DNA from: an uncultured Pelagibacteraceae bacterium
GTDB lineage: Bacteria; Pseudomonadota; Alphaproteobacteria; Pelagibacterales; Pelagibacteraceae
Direction of reading: 5' to 3'
Length of the DNA: 64,000 bases
Assembly: GCA_902524345.1 (NCBI GenBank)
Contig: CABZCX010000004.1
Location: forward strand, 39,334 to 103,333
Shown: one piece after another, positions 8,956-17,299 of the stretch
How positions within the stretch are numbered: position 1 is the stretch's first letter
How the letters are laid out: every line of letters begins with the position of its first letter
Notes under the pieces: generated by a model
What the model was told of the DNA's origin: nothing
Databases searched by the model: none
Seen by the model: only the letters and a program-made list of their open reading frames with translations
Position numbers and translations under genes: made by a program

Positions 8956-9662
8956 TGTCTGAAGCACCACATACAGTCAAATCTTACGAAGAAGAACTAA
9001 AAAATCTTAATGCTAATATAATTAAAATGGGAAGTGCATGTGAAGATTCTTTAGGTAAAGCAATTCAAGCCATTACAACAAGAGATAATAATATTGCAGA
9101 AGCTGTTATTCAAGAAGATGAAAAAATAGATAAATATGAGACTTTAATTGAACAGCAAGTTGTGAATTTAATTGCTTTAAGACAACCTATGGCAATTGAT
9201 TTAAGAGAGACAGTAACGGCTTTGAAAATGTCTTCAGATTTAGAAAGAATAGGTGATTTAGCAAAAAATATATCCAAGAGAACACTTTTGCTTAACGAAA
9301 ATCTTCCAAAGAACTTGGTAGACTCATTGAATAGAGTATCTACCAATGTTCAAAAACAATTAAAATCAACATTAGATGCTTATCTAGAAAGATCTGCGCC
9401 AATGGCAGTAAATGTTTGGGAAGGTGATGAGCAAATAGATGATCTAACAAATCTTTGTATGCAAGAAGTTATAAAATATCTTAAAGAAAATGAAAAAAAT
9501 TTAGAAGATGGAACCCATTTATTGTTTGTAACTAAAAACATAGAGCGTATTGGTGATCATACTACAAATGTTGCAGAACAAGTTTATTATTTAGTTAAAG
9601 GCGAATATTTAGAAGGTGATAGACCCAAGGGAACAGAGCCAATTGTAACCGGAGAAAAATGA
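8955..9662 (+). CDS. phoU: Phosphate signalling protein PhoU
   Basis: 235 residues forming two PhoU helical-bundle repeats. Each carries the metal-binding signature: 'SSDLERIGDLAKNISKR' (first repeat) and 'TKNIERIGDHTTNVAEQ' (second). PhoU links the Pst transporter to PhoR and keeps the regulon off when phosphate is plentiful. Its ATG overlaps the pstB stop by 1 nt, and phoB follows 3 nt after its end. Confidence 0.95.
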   Translation: MSEAPHTVKSYEEELKNLNANIIKMGSACEDSLGKAIQAITTRDNNIAEAVIQEDEKIDKYETLIEQQVVNLIALRQPMAIDLRETVTALKMSSDLERIGDLAKNISKRTLLLNENLPKNLVDSLNRVSTNVQKQLKSTLDAYLERSAPMAVNVWEGDEQIDDLTNLCMQEVIKYLKENEKNLEDGTHLLFVTKNIERIGDHTTNVAEQVYYLVKGEYLEGDRPKGTEPIVTGEK

Positions 9663-9665
9663 TTT

Positions 9666-10349
9666 ATGTCAGCTCATGTTTTCATAGCTGAAGATGAAGC
9701 ATCAATTGTTAGTTTGTTAAAGTACAATCTTGAAAAAGAAGGTTATAAAGTCAGTCATTCAGAAAATGGAGAAGATGCTCTTAAACAAATAAAATTAAAA
9801 CAGCCAGATTTAATATTAATGGATTGGATGTTACCAGAATTATCTGGTGTTGAAATTTGTAAAAACTTAAAAAAAGATAATAAGTTTAATGATATTCCTG
9901 TCATTATGTTAACTGCAAAAGGGGAGGAAGAAGACAAATTAAAAGCATTTGATACAGGTGCAGATGATTATGTAACTAAACCTTTTAGTCAAAAAGAATT
10001 GAATGCTAGAATTAAATCTTTATTGAGAAGATCTAAACCTCAATCATCATCAGATATTGTAGAATTTACTGATTTAAAAATAGATCGGATTACAAAAAGA
10101 GTTTATAGAAAAGATAAAGAAATTACTTTGGGTCCAACTGAATTTAAACTCTTAGATTTTTTTATCAAAAATCCAAAAAGAGTTTATTCAAGAGAACAAC
10201 TCTTAAACAATGTTTGGGGAGAAAATATATATGTTGAGTCTAGAACAGTTGATGTTCATATTAGAAGATTAAGACAAGCAATTAACATACAAAATACAAA
10301 ACCTTTAATTAGAACAGTAAGATCAGCTGGTTATTCTTTAGAATCTTGA
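9666..10349 (+). CDS. phoB: Phosphate regulon response regulator PhoB
   Basis: 227 residues in OmpR-family layout. The receiver domain has acidic pair ED (9-10), phospho-acceptor Asp53 in 'LMDWMLPELSG', Thr in 'MLTAKG' and the conserved Lys in 'YVTKPF'. The C-terminal winged helix contains 'VDVHIRRLRQAI' and 'IRTVRSAGYSL'. PhoB is the expected reader of the Pho boxes in this window. Its 3' end overlaps the convergent sixA-like gene by 19 nt. Confidence 0.95.
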   Translation: MSAHVFIAEDEASIVSLLKYNLEKEGYKVSHSENGEDALKQIKLKQPDLILMDWMLPELSGVEICKNLKKDNKFNDIPVIMLTAKGEEEDKLKAFDTGADDYVTKPFSQKELNARIKSLLRRSKPQSSSDIVEFTDLKIDRITKRVYRKDKEITLGPTEFKLLDFFIKNPKRVYSREQLLNNVWGENIYVESRTVDVHIRRLRQAINIQNTKPLIRTVRSAGYSLES

Positions 10350-10855
10350 AGATCTTTGGGTCTTATAAATTTTTTTAATACTCCCTTTTTCTCAACTTCA
10401 TTCCAGGATTTAATATCAAACTCAATTTTTGCAAATGCTGCTGTTGGGAATTTATAATTCATTAGTTTAAAATTATTCGTATTATGATTTTTTGTAAGAT
10501 TTCGTACTAAATTTTTCACTGATGGTTCATGGTTTATAATCAAAATTGATTTATATTCACTGGATATTTCTTTAATTTTTTTTACAATTGCATTCTCATC
10601 AACTAAATATAAATCTTTTGAAAAATTAACTTTTTTTGGCTTATTAATTTTCTTGGATAAAATTTGAAAAGTTTTTTTTGTTCTTTTTGATGATGAAATT
10701 AATGCATAATCAAATTCAAATTTTTTTTTAACAAAAAATTCACAAATCATTTTTGCATTTTTCTTGCCTCTTTTAGTAAGTGGTCTATCAAAATCATTAA
10801 TACTTAAATCATCCCAACTAGATTTTGCGTGTCTCATGACGTATAATTGATACAT
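10331..10855 (-). CDS. SixA-like phosphohistidine phosphatase (histidine phosphatase superfamily)
   Basis: The track's 205-codon ORF begins inside ppk. The start at 10855 gives 174 residues beginning MYQLYVMRHAKSSW, where the RHA motif of the histidine phosphatase (phosphoglycerate mutase-like) family sits at its normal place near the N-terminus. 'NDFDRPLTKRGKKNA' and 'ILIINHEPSVKNL' complete the SixA pattern. SixA removes phosphate from phosphohistidines, for example in phosphotransfer proteins. It is divergent from ppk with only 13 bp between starts, and convergent with phoB. Confidence 0.85.
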   Translation of the reverse strand: MYQLYVMRHAKSSWDDLSINDFDRPLTKRGKKNAKMICEFFVKKKFEFDYALISSSKRTKKTFQILSKKINKPKKVNFSKDLYLVDENAIVKKIKEISSEYKSILIINHEPSVKNLVRNLTKNHNTNNFKLMNYKFPTAAFAKIEFDIKSWNEVEKKGVLKKFIRPKDLQDSKE

Positions 10856-10868
10856 AAAATCTAAATAT

Positions 10869-13025
10869 ATGACTGCTTTAAAAAAACAACATAAAGAAGA
10901 GTTGAAATCTAAATATATAAATAGAGAGCTTTCTTGGTTAAAATTCAACGATAGAGTACTTTTAGAGGCGCAAAATATCGAAAATCCTCTTTATGAAAGA
11001 GTAAAGTTTTTATCAATTGCTGGGTCTAATCTAGATGAATTTTTTATGGTCCGTGTAGCTGGGTTATATAGTCAAATAAAACAAGAAGTTGACTCACTAA
11101 GCTCTGATGGTTTGACACCTGAAGAGCAAATGGATGAGGTAGTACTTGAAACTAAGAATCTATTAAAAAAACAGAACAAAATTTTTATTCAACTGATTAT
11201 GGAATTAAAAAAAAATAATATCAATTTAGTTAAACCAGTTAATTTAAATACTAAGGATAAAAAAAAACTTTTAGAAATATTTAAAGAAGAGATTTACCCT
11301 TTATTAACACCATCAGCAATTGATCCTGCACATCCATTTCCATTTATAATTAATCAAGGAAGAGCAATTGTAATGAAGTTAAGAAAAAAAAATAAAAAAA
11401 GGATTTTAAACTCAATAATAGTAATACCAAAAGCATTATCTAGATTTATTGAAATTGAGTCTTCAAAAAATCATAAGAAATTTGTGATTCTAGATGATGT
11501 AATAAGTTTTTTTGCTAATGAAATTTTTCCAGATCATGATTTAGAAAAGAAAATGATTTTTAGAGTAATAAGAGACAGCGATGTAGAGATTCAAGAGGAA
11601 GCAGAAGATTTGGTTAGATCTTTTGAATTGGCTTTAAAAAGACGTAGAACGGGTGATATTGTTCGTTTAGAGGTTCTTGAAAATAGTGATAACGAATTGA
11701 TAAGATTTATAACTAATAAATTAGATATAAATCCTGACTATATTTATGATGTTGCTGGCCTTGTTGGAATTCAAGATATAGATCAAATATGTAAAGTAAA
11801 AAATCCAAAATTAAGATTTAAACATTTTACACCTAGAGAAGTTGAAAGATTAAAAGAATATAATGATAATTTTTTTGAAACTATTAAAAAGAAAGATTTA
11901 GTTGTTCATCATCCTTTTGAAACATTTGACTCAGTAATTGAATTTTTAAACCAAGCAGCAAATGATAAAAAAGTTATAGCTATAAAACAAACTCTATATA
12001 GAACAACTCTAGACTCACCTATTGTTAAAGCTTTAATAACAGCTGCAGAAAACGGAAAAACAGTTACCGCTTTAATTGAAATTAAAGCTAGATTTGATGA
12101 GGAAGCTAATATTCAACTATCAAGAAGTTTAGAAAAAGTAGGTGTTCAAATTGTTTATGGTTTTGCTAAATATAAAACTCATGCAAAATCATCATTAGTT
12201 TTAAGAAGAGAACAGGGTAAAATACAAACTTATTTTCATTTAGGAACTGGCAATTATCATCCAGTAAATGCTAAAATTTATACTGATTTGTCTTTATTTA
12301 GTTGTGATAAGAAAATGGCATCAGATGTAGAAAAGTTTTTCAATTATGTAACAGGATACGCAAAACCAAAAAATTTAAATAAAATTTCTATTTCGCCAGT
12401 AAATATGAGGCAAACCTTAAATGAAAATATTGATGCTGAAATTAAAAATTCTAAAAATGGAAAATTTGCAGCTATTTGGGCAAAAATGAACTCTTTAGTA
12501 GATCCAGAAATTATTGATAAATTTTATGAAGCTTCGAATGCTGGTGTAAAAATTCATTTATTTGTAAGGGGTGTTTGTTGTTTAAGACCAGGAGTAAAAG
12601 ATAGATCAGAAAACATATTTGTAAAAAGTATCATAGGAAGATTTTTAGAGCATTCTAGAATTTACTGCTTTAGTAATGGTACAAAAAAAATGCCTAATAG
12701 AAATGCAAAAGTATATATTTCGTCAGCTGATTTAATGCCGAGAAATTTAAATCGAAGGGTAGAACTTCTAGTCCCAATTGAAAATGAGACTGTTCATGAA
12801 CAGATCTTAGATCAAATAATGTTGGCAAATTATCTTGATACTAATCAGAGCTGGGAACTTGAAGCTGATGGTAATTATAAAAAAATTAAATATAGTAAGA
12901 GCGATTCCTTTTCAGCTCATGAATATTTTATGAATAATCCGAGCTTATCTGGAAGAGGTAAAGCTAAACTAAGAATGCAGCCTAAACAACTGCACTTAAG
13001 ATTGATTAAAAGTGGAAGTAATTAA
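10869..13025 (+). CDS. ppk: Polyphosphate kinase PPK1
   Basis: 718 residues, full length for PPK1. The N-terminal domain reads 'INRELSWLKFNDRVLLEA'. The catalytic histidine lies in 'YKTHAKSSLVLRRE', and a second conserved block is 'RNLNRRVELLVPI'. It polymerises ATP gamma-phosphate into polyphosphate. It overlaps the start of ppx by 14 nt, placing synthesis and breakdown of polyphosphate in one transcript. Location right after phoB supports phosphate-dependent expression, although no clear Pho box was seen directly before it. Confidence 0.95.
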   Translation: MTALKKQHKEELKSKYINRELSWLKFNDRVLLEAQNIENPLYERVKFLSIAGSNLDEFFMVRVAGLYSQIKQEVDSLSSDGLTPEEQMDEVVLETKNLLKKQNKIFIQLIMELKKNNINLVKPVNLNTKDKKKLLEIFKEEIYPLLTPSAIDPAHPFPFIINQGRAIVMKLRKKNKKRILNSIIVIPKALSRFIEIESSKNHKKFVILDDVISFFANEIFPDHDLEKKMIFRVIRDSDVEIQEEAEDLVRSFELALKRRRTGDIVRLEVLENSDNELIRFITNKLDINPDYIYDVAGLVGIQDIDQICKVKNPKLRFKHFTPREVERLKEYNDNFFETIKKKDLVVHHPFETFDSVIEFLNQAANDKKVIAIKQTLYRTTLDSPIVKALITAAENGKTVTALIEIKARFDEEANIQLSRSLEKVGVQIVYGFAKYKTHAKSSLVLRREQGKIQTYFHLGTGNYHPVNAKIYTDLSLFSCDKKMASDVEKFFNYVTGYAKPKNLNKISISPVNMRQTLNENIDAEIKNSKNGKFAAIWAKMNSLVDPEIIDKFYEASNAGVKIHLFVRGVCCLRPGVKDRSENIFVKSIIGRFLEHSRIYCFSNGTKKMPNRNAKVYISSADLMPRNLNRRVELLVPIENETVHEQILDQIMLANYLDTNQSWELEADGNYKKIKYSKSDSFSAHEYFMNNPSLSGRGKAKLRMQPKQLHLRLIKSGSN

Positions 13026-14523
13026 AAGTAAAAATAGTTTAAAATTAAATCAGGCAAAATTAGCTATAATAGACATTGGATCAAACTCTATAAGAATGCT
13101 AATTTATGAAGATTTCAGTTCTTCTCGTGTGCCTTTTTTTAATGAAAAAGCAATTTGTGAACTTGGAAAAAATTTAGATAAATCCAAAAAACTTCACAGA
13201 TCTGGTACCGAATATGCTTTAAAAGTTTTAAAAAGATTCTCTGAAATTTTAAATGTTTCAAAAATCACAAATCTTAAAATCATTGCAACAGCAGTTTTAA
13301 GAGAAGCGACTGATACAAAACCATTTATTAATGAAGTTGAAAAACTTTTTAAAACTAAGATTAATATATTATCTGGTGAAGAAGAAGCTGAATGCTCAGC
13401 TGAGGGAGTAAAAATAGGCTTTGAAAATGTCAATGGATTAGTTGCTGATCTTGGAGGTGGAAGTTTAGAATTAGCTCGAGTTGAAAATAATATAGTTACT
13501 AATAAAACCTCATTACCTATTGGAGTTTTAAGATTATTAAATAATCCTATAGTTAAAAAAAGAAATTTAGCAAAATATATCAAAAAATTATTAAGAGAAG
13601 AAAAATGGCTTTCAAAAAAGAAATTTAATAATCTATATTTAGTTGGAGGTACCTGGCGAGCATTATTTAAATTACATCTTTTTCAAAATAATCATCCGGT
13701 ACATATAATTCATCAATATAGTATTGATAACAATGTTTTATCTAAGTTTGTTGAAAAAATTTCATCTTTTAATAAATCTAAACTTAAAACAGTTGAGTAT
13801 ATTTCAAAATCTAGAACAGCGTATTTACCTTATAGTTGCATTATACTTGATGAAATTATGAGAGTTACAAATCCAAGAAATATAATTTGTTCTATAAGCG
13901 GTTTGCGTGAAGGTTCTTTATCAATTGACTATTTTAAAGATGTAAAAGAATCAGAAATTTTTCATAAAGCACTTGAGAATATTGCAAAAAAAAGAGGTGA
14001 TCTAGGATCGAACTATAAAAAATATTATGATTTTATTCAGCCAGTTTTTGAAGGCAATGAACATTTTAATAAGAAATTATTATATCTGGCATGTGTATTA
14101 AGTCATATGGATTGGGGATTAGGAGCATTTCAAAAAGCTGAATTGGTATTTCAAGAAACAATAAATACTCCTTTACTTAGATTGACTCATAAAGAAAGAA
14201 TACAATTAGCTTTGTCATGTTATTGGCGGTACTGTAGTATCAAGTATAATCCAAAGATGGAGTATCTAACTTTTTTAAATAATAATGAAATTTTTTCAAG
14301 CAAACAAGTTGGAGCAGCATTGAGATTTTCACAATCATTGACCTCGATATCTACGATATTTCTTGAAGAGTTTAAATTGTATAAAAGAGGTAATGCTGTA
14401 TTTTTAAAAATTCCATCACAACATCAAGAAATAATCTCAAAACAAGTTACTAAAAGATTTAAAGCTCTTGCTAGAGAATTATTTTTAGAACCAAGAGTAA
14501 TTTACTCAAATAATTCAAGATAA
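13012..14523 (+). CDS. ppx: Exopolyphosphatase PPX/GppA
   Basis: 503 residues from a GTG start that overlaps the ppk 3' end. The ASKHA-fold phosphate-binding loops are visible: 'AIIDIGSNSIRMLIYE' (first), 'ATAVLREATD', 'GEEEAECSAEGV' and 'LVADLGGGSLELA'. The C-terminal helical (HD-like) region follows residue 310. It releases phosphate from the ends of polyphosphate chains or hydrolyses pppGpp. It is probably coupled to ppk translation. Confidence 0.93.
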   Translation: MEVIKSKNSLKLNQAKLAIIDIGSNSIRMLIYEDFSSSRVPFFNEKAICELGKNLDKSKKLHRSGTEYALKVLKRFSEILNVSKITNLKIIATAVLREATDTKPFINEVEKLFKTKINILSGEEEAECSAEGVKIGFENVNGLVADLGGGSLELARVENNIVTNKTSLPIGVLRLLNNPIVKKRNLAKYIKKLLREEKWLSKKKFNNLYLVGGTWRALFKLHLFQNNHPVHIIHQYSIDNNVLSKFVEKISSFNKSKLKTVEYISKSRTAYLPYSCIILDEIMRVTNPRNIICSISGLREGSLSIDYFKDVKESEIFHKALENIAKKRGDLGSNYKKYYDFIQPVFEGNEHFNKKLLYLACVLSHMDWGLGAFQKAELVFQETINTPLLRLTHKERIQLALSCYWRYCSIKYNPKMEYLTFLNNNEIFSSKQVGAALRFSQSLTSISTIFLEEFKLYKRGNAVFLKIPSQHQEIISKQVTKRFKALARELFLEPRVIYSNNSR

Positions 14524-14744
14524 ATTAAATTTAATTCTATTTTTAATTGAGTGATATTTTTTTGTAACATTATTTTAATTTAAATTCATTTAACTTTAAC
14601 AATAAGTAAATAATTTTGTAATTTAGTTTATGTATAAAGCATCATCAAAGTTTAAATATTCATTATTTCTTCCCCTGTTTAAATTTTGTTGATTAACTAC
14701 TTTCTTCCTTCTCTTAAATGAGAAGGGAGAAAGACGATTTGGAA
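14524..14744. other. Non-coding gap between convergent ppx and a small gene
   Basis: 221 bp with no recognised gene. It holds a poorly matching Pho-like pair (GTAACAT at 14564, TTAATTT at 14575), a 20-codon ORF (14630-14692, no SD), and a long hairpin at 14700-14733. Function unknown. Confidence 0.5.
14700..14733. repeat. 14-bp inverted repeat (hairpin)
   Basis: CTTTCTTCCTTCTC pairs with GAGAAGGGAGAAAG around a TTAAAT loop; the single non-complementary position is a G-U wobble if transcribed rightward. It lies 11 bp beyond the stop of the minus-strand small gene, but neither side has a T tract, so it is not a standard intrinsic terminator. It could be a Rho-independent-like 3' stabilising stem for either convergent transcript. 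Confidence 0.7.
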
Positions 14745-14954
14745 TTAATTATTTATAGATGCAGGAGACTGCTCTGCATTTTTCTTAGCAAGCTTTTTTG
14801 CTTTTTTTTCTGCAACCTTTTTTTCTAGACCAGCAATTTTAATATTAAGGCTTGATAATTTTTTTTCTTTTGCTGTAATTTTATTTTTAAGTTTGTCTAT
14901 TGATTTTAATATCTTTGTTTTTTTCTTTTCATTTTTTTTTAGTTTTTTTCTCAT
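14745..14954 (-). CDS. Small Lys-rich coiled-coil protein
   Basis: 69 residues, unrecognised, with about 25 lysines and regular heptad-like Leu/Ile spacing ('LKSIDKLKNKITAKEKKLSS'), so probably one long basic helix or coiled coil. A very strong SD (CGGAGG, 7 nt before the ATG) argues it is translated. The tail 'AEQSPASINN' is less basic. Nucleic-acid binding is possible from the charge, but no motif shows it. It stands alone between ppx and the Nudix group. Confidence 0.65.
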   Translation of the reverse strand: MRKKLKKNEKKKTKILKSIDKLKNKITAKEKKLSSLNIKIAGLEKKVAEKKAKKLAKKNAEQSPASINN

Positions 14955-15033
14955 TACTGCCTCCGAATTATTTAATATTTGATTTAATCATATAATCCTT
15001 AAATAAAAAAGATATTTTGATACAACCTTTAGT

Positions 15034-15525
15034 TTATAGTTTTTTAAGAACTGTTATTAAATAAAAAAACATTGCTATATGAGAACTATTATTGAATTTT
15101 TGATTTAATATTAATTTAAATATCTCTCTTTGATTAAAAAGATGAATTCTAATACCTTGTTCTGGTTTCGAAATTTTAATTAAGTCTTCTGTGTAATAAC
15201 CAGTAATTTTAGTAGTTAGTCTTCCAGGTTCATTATAAAAAGTTATTATTTTACTCAATTTTGATCTAGATCTATATCCTGTTTCTTCTCTTAATTCCTT
15301 ATATGCTGATTGGAGAGTTGTTTCCTTTTTTTCCACTATGCCAGAAGGAAACTCGTAGTTAATTTTATTAATTGGAACTTTTTTTTGGGAAACTACTACA
15401 TATTTGTCTTTAATCTTAGGTATTACTAATGAAAGATTAGAAGTTTTAAGATAATGATAAAACTCTTTTTTTTTAAATTTTTTGTTAATTAAACTTATTC
15501 GATTGGTAAGTTTTATATTTTTCAA
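15034..15525 (-). CDS. Nudix hydrolase
   Basis: 163 residues with a complete Nudix box: 'GIVEKKETTLQSAYKELREE' continuing TGY (Gx5Ex7REUxEExGU). The family hydrolyses nucleoside diphosphates linked to another group; 'FYNEPGRLTTKITGYYTEDL' resembles ADP-ribose pyrophosphatase types. The ATG overlaps the end of the aquaporin gene by 4 nt, making it the last gene of a small minus-strand operon with arsC. Substrate not determinable. Confidence 0.85.
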   Translation of the reverse strand: MKNIKLTNRISLINKKFKKKEFYHYLKTSNLSLVIPKIKDKYVVVSQKKVPINKINYEFPSGIVEKKETTLQSAYKELREETGYRSRSKLSKIITFYNEPGRLTTKITGYYTEDLIKISKPEQGIRIHLFNQREIFKLILNQKFNNSSHIAMFFYLITVLKKL

Positions 15526-16181
15526 TTTTTTTCTAAAAATAACTTTTTAACAATAAGTAGAGCAATTAACATTCCAATAAGCTCAGCTAAAATATAATAA
15601 GGAGTATTTAAATAACTAATACCAGTAAACGATTCTGTAAATGTTCTAGCAATAGCTACCGCAGGATTTGCAAAAGAAGTTGAAGAAGTAAACCAATAAC
15701 CAGCAGTAATATAAAGACCAACACTAGCAGCAACAGCAATTTTGCCCGACTTCATAGACCCAAAAATTATAATTATAAGCCCTAATGTTGCTATTACCTC
15801 AGATGTGAGTATGTAAATTCCATCTCTTGATTTAGTAGACAATTCATAAACTTCATGTTCAAAAAAGAAATTAGCTAAACCAACACCAATTAAGCAACCA
15901 ACCAATTGAGCAATGATATAGTAGGGTAATAGTTTCTTTTTTAATTTACCCGTTATTGCCATTGCGATACTTACAAATGGATTAAAGTGAGCTCCTGATA
16001 CATCAGCAAAAACTGTAATAAGCACAAATAAACCTGCTCCTGTTGCTATAGTATTAGCTATTAACATCACAGCAACATCATTAGTTAAGTTTTCAGCCAT
16101 TAAACCTGAACCAACAATAATCATTACCAAAAAACAACTGCCTAATAGTTCAGCAAGAAAATAGCGACTTTTATTTTTCAT
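15522..16181 (-). CDS. Aquaporin/glycerol-facilitator family channel, probable arsenite channel
   Basis: 219 residues, six predicted helices. The two pore boxes read 'GAHFNPFVSIAMA' (NPF instead of NPA) and 'SFANPAVAIARTFTE' (canonical NPA). MIP channels pass water, glycerol or arsenite. Overlapping arsC by 11 nt recalls the aqpS-arsC arrangement of rhizobia, in which arsenate is reduced and the arsenite leaks out through the channel. That role is inferred from context. The altered first NPA box may change selectivity. Confidence 0.82.
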   Translation of the reverse strand: MKNKSRYFLAELLGSCFLVMIIVGSGLMAENLTNDVAVMLIANTIATGAGLFVLITVFADVSGAHFNPFVSIAMAITGKLKKKLLPYYIIAQLVGCLIGVGLANFFFEHEVYELSTKSRDGIYILTSEVIATLGLIIIIFGSMKSGKIAVAASVGLYITAGYWFTSSTSFANPAVAIARTFTESFTGISYLNTPYYILAELIGMLIALLIVKKLFLEKN

Positions 16182-16602
16182 AAAGCAGCTCCATTATTCT
16201 TTTATGGATATTATTGTAAACTTTTTCAATTATTTCGTCTTTTTTATTTAAGTCGTTTGTTTCATTAAGTAATTTTACAGGATCCTCTATATCCCAATGA
16301 ATTATCTGATCTTTATTTGGCCAAATGGGGCAAACTTCATTATTGGCATTATTACAAACTGTAATCACATAATCCATTTTAATTTGACCATTAATAAACT
16401 CATTAAAATTTTTAGATCTGTAATTTGAAAGATCATAATGTTTTGATAATAAATAATTCTTCACATCTTCATTTACTTTTCCTGTTGGATTACTCCCGGC
16501 ACTAAAACCTTTATACAAATCGTCATACTCATTATTTATAATACTTTCAGCAATAATACTTCTTGCTGAATTACCTGTGCAGACAAACAAAATATTCTTC
16601 AT
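16171..16602 (-). CDS. arsC: Arsenate reductase, LMW-phosphatase (thioredoxin-coupled) type
   Basis: 143 residues. The phosphatase loop is 'VCTGNSARSIIAE' (CX5R), and the redox cysteine pair is in 'VCNNANNEVCPIWP', as in the thioredoxin-coupled ArsC family. It reduces arsenate to arsenite. Arsenate enters through phosphate transporters, so its presence near a large pst cluster makes sense. It directly follows a small membrane-protein gene (start codon adjacent to its stop) and overlaps the aquaporin. No arsR-type regulator is nearby. Confidence 0.9.
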   Translation of the reverse strand: MKNILFVCTGNSARSIIAESIINNEYDDLYKGFSAGSNPTGKVNEDVKNYLLSKHYDLSNYRSKNFNEFINGQIKMDYVITVCNNANNEVCPIWPNKDQIIHWDIEDPVKLLNETNDLNKKDEIIEKVYNNIHKRIMELLYEK

Positions 16603-16824
16603 TTAAAAAATAATCTTATAAATTCCAATAACAAATAATGGAATTTGTAATCCAAAATTTGTTAGGATTGCTTTATCTTTGCTAATAAATCCAGCAATGG
16701 TCCATCCAACAACTCCCAATCCATGAAAATATATATTTAATGGATATATATTTAAATTTGTAAGAAGTATTCCCACTAAAACTAGAAACGTACTGATCCA
16801 CTTTAGATATTTTTTTATAAACAT
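16603..16824 (-). CDS. Small membrane protein of the arsC operon
   Basis: 73 residues with two predicted membrane helices (about 9-26 and 50-72) separated by 'YFHGLGVVGWTIAGFIS'. It resembles a short DUF family of alphaproteobacterial membrane proteins, but the name was not certain enough to assign. The SD 'AAAGGA' precedes the ATG. It is first in the operon small protein-arsC-aquaporin-Nudix. Function unknown. Confidence 0.75.
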   Translation of the reverse strand: MFIKKYLKWISTFLVLVGILLTNLNIYPLNIYFHGLGVVGWTIAGFISKDKAILTNFGLQIPLFVIGIYKIIF

Positions 16825-16882
16825 AAAATTTCCTTTCGTTATTATTATTCCAGTTATGTTAAGAATTTATTAAAATAAAGGA

Positions 16883-17284
16883 TTATCTACACTTTTTACA
16901 TAATCCAAAAAACTCAAGATTGTATTTACTATATTTCATACCATCTTTGTCTTTGAAGTTAGCTAAGTATTTTGAGAGACTTGCACTGCTGATTTCTGTT
17001 ATCTTCTCACAAATCTCACAGATTGAAAATGCAGTAGCTTTTGATACCTGGCAACTTGAATTATGACATGCAATAAAGGCATTTCGACTTTCAATTTTAT
17101 GAATTTTTCCTATTTCAACTAGCTTATCTAATGCTCTATAAACTTGTAATGGAGCTTTAATGCCTTTTTTTTGAACATTAAAAAGGATTGAATAAGCTTT
17201 CATTGGTTCAGGAGATTTATCAATTAAATCAAAAATAATTTGCTGATTTTTTGTGAGAGTATGTTCTTTATGCATTGTTTTCAT
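16883..17284 (-). CDS. zur: Fur-family zinc uptake regulator Zur
   Basis: 133 residues: winged helix (about 10-80, 'PLQVYRALDKLVEIGKIHKI') followed by a metal-binding dimer domain with two CxxC pairs, 'CEICEK' and the C-terminal 'CKKCR'. The location directly before znuBC identifies it as Zur rather than Fur. With zinc bound it should repress znu genes. The two palindromes at 18871-18903 are likely operators. It is 15 nt downstream of znuB on the same strand. Confidence 0.9.
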   Translation of the reverse strand: MKTMHKEHTLTKNQQIIFDLIDKSPEPMKAYSILFNVQKKGIKAPLQVYRALDKLVEIGKIHKIESRNAFIACHNSSCQVSKATAFSICEICEKITEISSASLSKYLANFKDKDGMKYSKYNLEFFGLCKKCR

Positions 17285-17299
17285 TTTACTGATTCCTCA

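Noticed and set aside
14564-14581. GTAACAT and TTAATTT 11 bp apart downstream of ppx
   Set aside because: Only two half-sites, the second weak, and no plus-strand gene follows.
14630-14692. 20-codon ORF (MYKASSKFKYSLFLPLFKFC)
   Set aside because: No SD, very short, and no downstream gene on the plus strand for it to lead; length expected by chance.
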